Assembly (NCBI GenBank): GCA_036362985.1
Contig: JAYGXS010000006.1
Span: 12,060,694-12,124,693 of the forward strand
Direction of reading: 5' to 3'
Length of the DNA: 64,000 nucleotides
DNA from: Ligula intestinalis
Taxonomy: Eukaryota > Platyhelminthes > Cestoda > Diphyllobothriidea > Diphyllobothriidae
Shown here: positions 56,550-64,000 of the stretch, one piece after another
Layout of the letters: each line of letters begins with the position of its first letter
Numbering within the stretch: the stretch's first letter is position 1
Translations under genes and position numbers: made by a program
The notes under the pieces: model-generated
Told to the model about the DNA's origin: nothing
Database searches by the model: none
What the model saw: the letters and a program-made list of their open reading frames with translations, nothing else

Positions 56550-58440
56550 GCGATCACGATTCATACTTGCGGAAATAAATATTTTTTTTCAAATACAAGC
56601 GACGGTTAATCTCACGATACTAGTAAATTAGACATTCATTGGACATCCACAACGTCAGACCCATCGACCACAACTCTCCCGGCACATGGGCAGGTCGTTC
56701 GCAATCGATCAGTCTTCAAACGCACTGCTGTCATTAGCTGCGACACCCTGACCGTCATTGTATCTAAGCTAGTCCTACCAAAACAATGTCGCCAGAAAGC
56801 GTCATTGATACTATGACTTGCACAATAATTATGCTTAGACCGACCAAATCAATCCCTTACTCTGGGTTTTCGATGGTATGCCCTCGGCCATCAAAAAGAC
56901 GTCATATAGAGGGCTGGAAACGTCCAACCTAATGTTGTAGAAAGGCATAATGCGTTGGCTGAAGACCAACCTGAACAAGCTCTACAAGAAATATATAATA
57001 CATAGCACAGACAGAAACGAGGACGTTAAGACACTCAGGCAATTTTCGAAGATGAAAGATCCACCTACCTAAAAGGTGGCTGCTGTGCAGCTACGCTTTG
57101 TGACAACTCAGGCAGTCCCAAAGTTCAGCGCGTACTATTCATATGCAGCGAACCAACCGAATGCAGACCGCCAGCTATGTAGGTGCACACGCCAACACGT
57201 TAAGCCTATGACAGATTACTCTCCTTTCAAGGGCGAACGTTGCCTTCAAAGGGAGGAGGTTGCGCGCATGGAAGTTACCAGGTTCCATCGTCCGTAACAC
57301 CCAACCCTGACTTCTTGCTCTACATGCACACATCACAGAACAACACGGGAGCTGCAGAGCCAGTGGGCATCAATGCGGATATCAAATTCCGCCCCCTGCT
57401 TGCCAACCTCCATCGAGGCTTAGCAAATGCCTTCTGCCGTATGCGGACTGGCAATTTAAATTGGTATGCACGCAAGCACGCTGATTCCGGTGTTCATTTG
57501 ACTGTAAAGAAATAGACAGTGGAGCAACGCAAGCGAAAACTGTTTTTTCACCGCTTAGGTTGCCTGACGATGATAATTGGGCAAAGGAAGCAATTATTTC
57601 GATGGAGCGGCCAAGGCGTCATCGAGCGTTCAAGACTCGTTAGCCACCTAATATCGCTGAGGTCGTCGGCATCGAAGACTTGATGCAACACTGGCAACTA
57701 CGGCGTTGATCACGATTCATGCCTACATAAATAATATAAATTTTGTCAAGTAAAATTGACGATAAATCTCGCGATAATAGTAAACAGGACATTCATTGTA
57801 CATCCACAGCGTCAAGCCCATCGACCACAACTATCCCGGCACATGGGCAGGTCGCTCGCAATTGATCAGTCGTCAAACACACTGCTGTCATTGGCTGCAA
57901 CACCCTGACCATCATTGTATCCAAGCTATTCCCGCCAAAATGATTTTGCCAGATAGCTTCACTGCTACTATGAGTTGCACAAACATGAATGATGATGCCG
58001 AGACTGGCCAAATGAAATTCTACCGCCAAATTTTGGACGGTCTGCTTTCGGCCATCACAAAGGCGGCATGCAGAGGGTACGAGAGGTCAAACGTAATGTT
58101 AAAGAAATATATGACGCGTTGGCTGAAGGTCAACCTGAACAAGCTTCACAAGAAATATAGATGATGTACCGCAGCCAGGAAAGAGGAGGTGAAGACGCTC
58201 AGGCGATCTTTGAAGCAGAAAGCCCCATCTGCCTCAAAGGCGGAAGCTGCAAAGGTACGATTTGCGGCAGCTTAGACGGTCACTCAGTTCATCCCGCACT
58301 ATTTGTATGCTTCGAATGGACCGAATGTAGGCCGCCAGTCCGGTTGGGTACACTTCAACACGCTTAACGCATGACAGACTACTATCCTGTCAGGGGAAAA
58401 CGTTGATATCTGGACATCAAGAAATGGGAGCTTTGCGTCC
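56550..58440 (+). repeat. Tandem duplication, unit about 1.14 kb
   Basis: Segment 56562-57180 is repeated at 57703-58330 with the same order of blocks: GATCACGATTCAT, GACATTCATTG-ACATCCAC, CATCGACCACAACT-TCCCGGCACATGGGCAGGTCG, CACTGCTGTCATT-GCTGC, and later GCGTTGGCTGAAG-CAACCTGAACAAGCT. The second unit is cut by the PLE at 58440. In the second copy a frame (57796-58164) ends LLSAITKAACRGYERSNVMLKK...; it resembles no family I know. Divergence between copies is around 15-20 percent by eye, so this is an old duplication. Confidence 0.8.
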
Positions 58441-58442
58441 TC

Positions 58443-59129
58443 TTATTCTTCCATCGTGAACTGAATCTCTGGAAAGATCGAGTACAGTTCTCTTTTAAAG
58501 TTATCTTTGGCGTCTCGGTGTAGGATGACAAAGGTGTCGTCTACGTAGCACATCCAGAATTTTGGCTTGTAGGACTGATATACCCGAGTTTCCAGTTCTT
58601 GCAAGACCGCCTCCGCAAGGTGGCCGGATATGGGTGATCCCATCGGTGCTCCATGGATTTGCTCATAAACGCAGTCGTTGAAAGTGAAGTATGTGCTCAC
58701 GCAGTACCCCAGTAGTTCCATGATGTGTTCCTTTTTGAAGGGTGTTTCCTCTTCGTCGTACCTTCTATCCAGTAGCTCACTGACTACTCTCATTGCCAGT
58801 TCTTTAGGGATGGATGTGAATAGTGAGACAACGTCAAAGGACACCAGTATCTCCTCGGGAGCTATTGTGACGCCTTGAAGGTGTTCAAGGAAATGTGTTG
58901 ACAAAACGGCTGTGTACTCGGAGCCTGCTGTCAGTTTCATTAAATGTTTGGCAAGCCATTGCGCCAGTCCATAGGTAGGCGTGCCTTTCAGTGCAACGAT
59001 GGGTCGTAGAAGAACATTGGGCTTGTGGATTTTTGGTAACCCATATAACCGCGCTAAGGCTGCATCCTGTAGTTTAATTAGTCTCCAATCCTTTTCCGAT
59101 ATTGCCTTTTGCTTCCTAAGTCCATTCAA
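58443..59129 (-). pseudogene. Penelope-like element RT, truncated (PLE1)
   Basis: A 228-codon open frame encodes most of a Penelope-type RT: LYGLPKIHKPNVLLRPIV, then SFDVVSLFTSIP (first catalytic Asp), IHGAPMGSPISG and YVDDTFVI (catalytic Asp pair). It ends MEE-stop at 58443, where homologues continue with a FLDV segment, and it begins abruptly near 59129, just before the direct terminal repeat of PLE2. Both ends are thus missing, including GIY-YIG. The wording differs from PLE2, so it is another PLE family. RT motifs are intact but the element is incomplete. Confidence 0.85.
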
Positions 59130-59189
59130 GCTTTATATATGAATTGTCTAAGTTCCGCAAATATTCCCATGGTTAATATGAGAAGTCAG

Positions 59190-59245
59190 TTTTTTGGCAA
59201 ACAATTGTTTTCAGCAACTCATCATCAGACGAAAAGTTTGCAAGG
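59190..59245 (-). ncRNA. Hammerhead-like motif in PLE2 terminal repeat
   Basis: Minus strand: CTGATGA (59222-59228), a short AG-TTG-CT stem II, GAAAAC (59207-59212), and the self-complementary AACAATTGTT in the stem III position. Stem I can pair CTTTTCG-T with GCCAAAAAAC (four A-U pairs plus G-C and G-U). A palindromic stem III fits the dimeric hammerheads known from PLEs. The matching part of the other repeat reads CTGATAA, one base off the invariant core. Confidence 0.5.
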
Positions 59246-59574
59246 GAAATTGACGCTGTACATAACAATAAAAGTTTGAATAGGTAGAAAAGCCAATAAC
59301 TATCTAACACGGGCGCTAATTGGCCAACGCGGACTATGTCAGTTTGCGCATGTGGCCATATCAGCGTGTTGGTTGAGGGATTGTCACTTGTTGGGAGGGG
59401 CGATATCCTATCGCCACCTGGTGTCGGTTTAGGCCATGGAAGTGACAGAGCTTGTGTCAGAGTTTTCTGACAACACAGCACTGAATTTGCTAGCCTTATA
59501 GCCACTGCTTCGGCTGTAGCAAGCATCCGTTGGCGTAGGCCTTTGGAAAAATTATATGGTGTCCTGTAGACCAT
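59240..59574 (-). pseudogene. PLE2 C-terminal extension and 3' region
   Basis: Continuation after the GIY-YIG domain with RTPYNFSKGLRQRMLATAEA, LCCQKTLTQALSLPWPKPTP, running into the terminal repeat. The fragment at 6660-6880 matches this part. The frame is separated from the GIY-YIG frame by a stop at about 59664, so the very C-terminus may be lost in this copy. Confidence 0.6.
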
Positions 59575-59663
59575 CTTAAAGGCTTCGTTAGTATCGACTC
59601 GATGGTTCGTATCGACTAGATGTGCGAGAATAGCACTCGAGATCGATCTAGTTTCACCTTTAC

Positions 59664-59987
59664 TTACCAGGTCGGTATGTGCTCACGTACCCTCTTTTCG
59701 AGACGCCTCGTTGTACGGCCGATGTATCCTGCTACACAGGAGCAAGTGAAAGAGTAAATGCACATTGATGTGGCCTTCAAAGGGAGTCTGTCTTTACCTC
59801 CCAATCGTAGGAGGGGAGAGTTCGTGAAGAGCACCGTTAAGTTTGCCGCTGGGAAAGCGTTTGTGATTGCAGTCCTCAAGCGTCGTCTGACCAGCTCGCT
59901 GGTTGCATCGCCTAAGAAAGGCAGTCTTATGAACACGTCTTTCTTTTCTGCAGTTAAGGTGACAGGCTTTTTTGGCGCGTTCACCAT
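59664..59987 (-). pseudogene. PLE2 GIY-YIG endonuclease domain
   Basis: This is the domain that nicks target DNA in EN-positive PLEs. The frame reads VFIRLPFLGD (linker), then CIYSFTCSCVAGYIGRTTRRL and KRVREHIP. It shows the Cys pair, the second half of the GIY-YIG signature as GYIGRT, and the R-x-x-R-x-x-EH segment. It is out of frame with the RT (break near 59990) although it follows it directly, so a single frameshift splits what was one protein. Confidence 0.8.
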
Positions 59988-61035
59988 TATTTCTGCGAAT
60001 TAACCTTTCCGGGTATCCATTTTCAATTAGTGTATGCTGCAGCTGTTGGAGTTCTGCTTCGATAGTTTCAGGAGAACAGATCTGTCGTATTCTAGCTGCT
60101 AATCCTTGGACCAGATTACGTTTTATATTGAGGGGGACAAAACTTCGGAAGTTAGTGTATTGTCCTGTCCAGGTTTTCTTTCGGAAAACCCTGCGTAGGA
60201 TAGATCCATCCTCTTGCTTTCGCAGAAGGACGTCAAGGAACGCAATTTCATCGTCCACTTCAGTCTCAGCAGAAAACTTGAGCGATGGGTGAGCGTTGTT
60301 AAACTTCGCGACCAAGGCGTCAATGTCAGTGTTATAGTCAGTCAAACAGAAGATATCATCTACATATCGACCGTAGAATGCAAGGTCATTGATGGTGTCC
60401 CCTAGACTCGTTTTCTCGATCTTGCCCATAAAGACATTTGCAAGAAACGGCCCAAGTGGTGAGCCCATCGCCACACCATCAATCTGTCTGTAAAACTGAC
60501 CATTGCAGAGAAATTGGACATTTTGTGTGCATCGCGTGAGGAGATCTTTGAGGGTTTTCACGGGCATACCTATCTGGTAGTTCGTGTCCCGAATAACGTC
60601 GCAGAGGTAGTTTATGGTTTCTGCCACGGATACATGGGTGAATAGTGACGATACATCCAATGAGAGCATCTTACTTCTTGCAACGTTCATATTCTTTATA
60701 GCTTTGACAAATTGAAATGTGTCTTTCAGGCTTCTAGGATACATTTAACTTCCAAGAGGTTTCAACTTTTCTACTAGCCATTTAGCAATGGTGTGGTAAG
60801 GGGAGTTTCTCATATCCAGGATAGGACGTAAGGGTAGCCCCTGTTTGTGAATTTTCGGAAGTCCATACATTCTAGGTATCGTCGTTCCTACAGGTCTTAG
60901 TGTTTCAAGCTCTTTGTCAGTCAAAAGACCTTCTTTATGGAGGTATTTGAGAATTGTAGTCAGCTGACCTTCAACAGTATCTTTCCGATCTTTGTCCTTC
61001 TCAGCTTTTGAGAACTTTGTATGATCTGCCAACAA
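59794..61035 (-). pseudogene. PLE2 reverse transcriptase, one in-frame stop
   Basis: The frames 61035-60745 and 60744-59794 are the same reading frame separated by one TAA. Together they give IPRMYGLPKIHKQGLPLRPILD, SLDVSSLFTHV (catalytic Asp), YRQIDGVAMGSPLGPFLANVFM, YGRYVDDIFCL (YVDD active site) and FLDVLLRK, i.e. all main RT motifs intact. Just before, at 61040-61140, RPDKGSGIVLMDKNDYV (minus strand) gives the usual upstream PLE block. The correct frame leaves this one at about 59990 for the GIY-YIG domain. It is a close-to-functional copy with few lesions. Confidence 0.9.
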
Positions 61036-61303
61036 ATTCTTCTAGTTTTGTGACGTAATCATTTTTATCCATCAGTACTATTCCAGATCCTTTGTCTGGT
61101 CTGGTTAGCACGATATTTTCATTTCTTCGTAGCTCTTTTAGGCTATCAAGGTGGGCTTATGTTAAGGGGCCTTTGTTCATTGGAGTCTTTCTTAAGTACT
61201 GTTGGCAACACTTAACCGTGGATGAGTTTACATAATCAACTTCTTTAGGCATGGAAGATATTAGATCGGAGGTTTGGTTAAAGAGGCTCTCAAATTGAGT
61301 TTC

Positions 61304-61806
61304 TTATTCCATTTGTCTCAGCATTTTTCGTGCAATACAGAATCTAGGGCCTACGGATAGTACTTCTATGAGGGTTTTGTCAAGACAGATTGAAAAATAG
61401 TTATGCACGTACATCTCCGGATTGTTTGGGAGAGTGGTCGGTGCTTTTACTGGTTGGACACTTCGAAGAAGTTTAGTCCACCTGGCCTCGATTCTTCTGT
61501 TTCTTATTGTTTGTACATAGTCTTTAAACGCTACTCTCTCTAGAGTTTCAAGACAGTCGAGAACCGCTGCTCTCTGACTTCGGTTTCTTTGAAGTTCCAT
61601 AATTCCGGCGTTAACAGTCTCCAGGTAACTTTCTCCATGTGTCTTAGTGCAACCAAAGAAACGGCTATATGGTTTCTTCGTAAACTTTTCCAGTACTGTC
61701 TTGGATATTCACCTCGGTCTATACATTCTGATAGGAAGTTGGCTTGTACGTTTGCCTCAGCAAGCCTGGTGTCAAACTTGAGGAATCCATTGAGTTCCTT
61801 TAACAC
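61304..61806 (-). pseudogene. PLE2 N-terminal region
   Basis: Two overlapping minus frames (61806-61540 and 61600-61304) give the helical N-terminal region of PLEs upstream of RT: FLKFDTRLAEANVQANFLSEC, QYWKSLRRNHIAVS, then RRIEARWTKLL and a PNNPEMYVHNYFS segment. A frameshift lies near 61560-61600. No start codon is defended. Confidence 0.55.
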
Positions 61807-61869
61807 CGCGGGATCTTTGGATTGTCTTAGTTCCGAAAATATTCCGATGGTTAATATGAGAAGTCAGTT

Positions 61870-61941
61870 TTTTGGCAAACAATTGTTTTCAGCAAACGTT
61901 TCGTCTGATAAAGAGTTGCTGAAAACAATTGTTTGCCAAAA
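61870..61941. repeat. Perfect 26-bp inverted repeat at PLE2 upstream terminus
   Basis: Arms 61870-61895 and 61916-61941 are perfect inverted copies around a 20-base spacer that contains GTTTCGTCTGATAAAG. It is the junction of two terminal-repeat halves in head-to-head orientation, with a degenerate hammerhead core in the spacer. Confidence 0.9.
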
Positions 61942-61943
61942 GC

Positions 61944-62850
61944 AGATAATAATCAAGGAAATAATCTCTCAAATTATAAGGTGCATAACGTGGAAGTAGG
62001 TGGATGGGACATGACTTTTAAGGGTCATACCCTAGAGTTCGATGATTATTTTCGTCGAAGACAATCAACTGCCGTGGAATAACCATGGAAATGTCCATTC
62101 TACAAACGAGTAGCACTACAAGTAGTGTGAATTCTAATGACAATGATGTTATACCATACTTCCGCTTAGATACTAGCTCAAAGCCCAGACACGTGTTTCA
62201 CCGATGTTTCTGCTACTGCATGATACAGCAACGAGGGGTTCGGCTCTTCAGTAGGCCCCCAACGTTCTCTATGCGGTTACTAGTATATGACCTCCAGATA
62301 ATAATCAAGGAAATAATCTCTCAAATTATTAGGTGCATGACATGGAAGTAGGTGGATGGACATGACTTTTAAGGGTTAGACCGTAGAGTTCGATGAACAT
62401 TTTCGTCGAAGACAATCAACTGCCGCGGAATAACCACGGAAATGTCCATTCTACAAACGAGTAGCACAACAAGTAGTGTGAATTCTATATGACAATTATG
62501 TTATAACATTCTTCCGCTTAGATACTAGCTTAAAGCACAGACACGTGCTTCGCCGATGTTTCTGCTACTGCATGATGCAGCAACGAGGGGTTTGGCTCTT
62601 CAGTAGGCCCCCAACGTTCTCTATGCGGTTTCTAGTATATGACCTCCAGATAATAATCAAGGAAATAATCTCTCAAATTATAAGGTGCATGACATGGAAG
62701 AAGGTGGATGGGACATGACTTTTAAGGGTTAGACCGTAGAGTTCGATGAACATTTTCGTCGAAGACAATCAACTGCCGCGGAATAACCACGGAAATGTCC
62801 ATTCTACAAACGAGTAGCACTACAAGTAGTGTGAATTCTAATGACAATGA
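61944..62850 (+). repeat. Tandem satellite, unit about 352 bp, ~2.6 copies
   Basis: The landmark GATAATAATCAAGGAAATAA occurs at about 61944, 62297 and 62649, giving periods of 353 and 352. Between copies only a few bases differ. A conserved CAACTGCCGCGGAATAACC-ACGGAAATGTCC block is in each unit. It starts right at the PLE2 inverted repeat. A solo unit lies at 16760-17085. Confidence 0.9.
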
Positions 62851-63311
62851 TGTTCAGGTCACGTCAGGTCAGGTTTTATTGAGGGAAATATAGGTAAATA
62901 CCTTTGAACTCCCTATTGGTACAGTTTTTTCAATGCATTTGATCTGTAGAACATTTCAGATCAGTGGCGTTGCCAAACATTTGAGGGCCGACAGTGAAAA
63001 AACTCCTTAGGAATTGTTCAGAAGTCTAGGGGTTTGAATGCCATTTGAGAGATTTAAGGAGAAAAACTGTCGCCTGGGGGAGGGGGGGTGCAGAGTATAT
63101 TCGAAGCGGATGGCCTGTGCTAAGAGTGTTTGAAGCATGTCAGGGAGAGTCCATCGCGATTTTCGCCATAATACCAAGGGTCCCACGAAGAGAAGGTTGC
63201 GGAGGTCACGCGAACCTCATCGAGTGTCGGCGATGCGCCCATCGTGCACCCTTGTTGGTTTAACGAGTCTGCCTGCTAATTGACAGAAGAAATATAATCG
63301 GAAGTTTTCTA

Positions 63312-63642
63312 AACAAACATATTACTGAAAATTAGCGAGTAGTATGTTTTTTTATAATGTGATTATTCCACAATTTGCATTCGGCAACTGGCAGTTTATT
63401 TTCGGGGGCTCAGTGGCTATTTGTTCTAACGTTATAGTGTCCTAAACATGCCTACAGATGCGTCTGACGTGTGCTCAGATGGCGACATAACAATGTCCGC
63501 GGGCAGAGCATTCCAGGCCTGAATTGGGAAAAGTTTTACAAATCCGCGTAGCCTCGGATCACAACGTTTGGTGGACTCGAAGCTTGCAATCCTTGTTAGT
63601 TCTTAACTAACATATTACTGAAAATCAGTGAGTAATATGTTT
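63312..63642. repeat. Two copies of a short hairpin, ~296 bp apart
   Basis: AACATATTACTGAAAAT-AG followed by GAGTA-TATGTTT occurs at 63312-63346 and 63608-63642. Each is a hairpin with ACATATTACT/AGTAATATGT arms and a ~12-base loop. They flank the LINE fragment at 63400-63590 as direct repeats. Confidence 0.7.
63400..63590 (-). pseudogene. LINE RT C-terminal fragment, nested
   Basis: The minus frame reads CDPRLRGFVKLFP and QAWNALPADIVMSPSE, the C-terminal block shared by all CR1-like copies here. It is closer to LINE B (PADIVMSPS) than to its host (PEEIVMSPS), suggesting a separate small insertion flanked by the hairpin repeats. Confidence 0.65.
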
Positions 63643-63681
63643 ATATACATATATATAATTTCATTCTCGCCATATCCAATT

Positions 63682-64000
63682 TTAGTGGGCATTTCGGGTA
63701 TGAAAATCTAAATTTCGCTTGAATGCATCCACAGATGGGGACATAACAATTTCCTCGGGGAGTGCATTCCAAGCTTCAACTACTCTATTACCAAAGAAGA
63801 ACTTGCGTGTGTCTAGTCTGGCCCCTGTTATGCGTAGTTTGAAGAGATGCCCTCTTAAGTTGGTCGTTGTTGCTAACTCGAAGAAGTCGCCAGGTAGAAG
63901 ACAGCAGTCCTGCCCGCGCATTATACGAAATGCTTGTATCAGATCACCACGTAGCTGTCTGTAACTTAACGGAAATAGATCGAGATTAGCTAAACGTCTT
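63682..64000 (-). pseudogene. LINE (third family) RT C-terminus, partial
   Basis: A 79-codon minus frame: MRGQDCCLLPGDFFELATT, NLRGHLFKLRITGARLDTRKFFF and VVEAWNALPEEIVMSPSVDAFKRNLD, ending in a stop. Upstream (63922-64000) similarity continues as LFPLSYRQLRGDLIQAF. The frame is open up to the window edge as far as seen, so this copy may be younger. Confidence 0.8.

Larger units (their letters stand above)
59143..61895 (-). mobile_element. Penelope-like element, nearly complete (PLE2), with direct terminal repeats
   Basis: Direct repeats of about 74 bp (59143-59216 and 61821-61895, sharing GGTTAATATGAGAAGTCAG and TTTTTTGGCAAACAATTG) bracket a coding region on the minus strand with N-terminal domain, RT and GIY-YIG endonuclease, i.e. 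an EN-positive canonical PLE. Terminal repeats (pLTRs) are typical of PLEs and often come from partial tandem copies. Hammerhead-like motifs are present in both. It probably inserted into, or next to, PLE1. Confidence 0.85.
62855..64000 (-). mobile_element. CR1-like LINE 3' end (third family), runs off the window
   Basis: Minus-strand copy. RT C-terminus at 63682-64000, then a 3' UTR ending ATAGGGAGTTCAAAGG, ATTTACCTATATTTCCC and AATAAAACCTGACCTGACG (62860-62905), with a (CTGAC)n-like tail. This parallels the (CTTGA)n tail of LINE B but is a different sequence. A second C-terminal fragment at 63400-63590 lies inside it. Confidence 0.8.

Noticed and set aside
61896..61915. Active hammerhead in the upstream PLE2 repeat
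   Set aside because: The core reads CTGATAA; the invariant G is changed, so activity is unlikely in this copy.
61944..62850. CRISPR-like array
   Set aside because: The units are whole ~352-bp tandem repeats without short repeats and unique spacers, in eukaryotic DNA.
1..64000. Bacterial-type operons, rRNA genes or integrases
   Set aside because: No ribosome-binding-site-led gene runs, no rRNA-like conserved stretches and no such enzymes; coding parts are spliced exons or retroelements.

Overview
This is eukaryotic nuclear DNA: AT-rich and almost without long ORFs. Its recognisable genes are short exons with GT/AG borders, embedded in introns full of retrotransposon debris. The mix of CR1/Jockey-like non-LTR retrotransposons, Penelope-like elements (PLEs) with a GIY-YIG domain, tRNA-derived SINEs and fibronectin type III (FN3) exons fits a repeat-rich flatworm (tapeworm or fluke) best. 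The species assignment is inference from element types, not from a marker gene.

Layout. 1-4.3 kb: a decayed CR1-like LINE on the + strand, bracketed by foldback repeats that carry hammerhead-ribozyme-like cores. 4.6-5.7 kb: SINE copies and a degenerate tRNA-Leu(CAG)-like gene. 6.7 kb: a PLE scrap. 10.6-20.2 kb: a minus-strand gene made of FN3-domain exons, at least three of them symmetrical phase 1-1 exons with good splice sites. Its introns contain a (TA)n-flanked inverted-repeat element, a SINE and a dispersed copy of a satellite unit. 20-27 kb: mostly featureless, with one GC-rich island. 27.9-43.5 kb: FN3-like exons on the + strand. Three of the four have net frameshifts or stops and look decayed; the last two exons (43.03-43.44 kb) are open and end in a transmembrane segment, a basic stop-transfer and a short tail, followed by AATAAA. 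Two LINE insertions (29.4-30.9 kb minus, 33.2-37.6 kb plus) lie inside this array.

41.4-43.0 kb holds a cluster of inverted and direct repeats and a small foldback MITE. 48.7-49.7 kb is a fragment of a different LINE family. 50.6-55.1 kb is the best-preserved CR1-like LINE, with recognisable ORF1, endonuclease, RT and 3' UTR, ending in a (CTTGA)n tail. 56.5-58.4 kb is a tandem duplication of an unrecognised repeat. 58.4-61.9 kb carries two PLEs on the minus strand; one is nearly complete (RT plus GIY-YIG, one in-frame stop and one frameshift) and has direct terminal repeats with hammerhead-like motifs. 61.9-62.85 kb is a ~352-bp tandem satellite. 62.85-64 kb is the 3' part of a further minus-strand LINE that runs off the window.

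How the parts relate: the only host genes seen are two FN3 exon clusters in opposite orientation, probably paralogous extracellular or cell-surface proteins. The minus cluster looks maintained, while most of the plus cluster appears to have been broken by point decay and LINE insertion. The most interesting non-gene signal is the recurrent hammerhead-like core (CTGATGA...GAAA) in foldback or PLE-terminal sequences at 0.15, 4.2, 59.2 and 61.9 kb.
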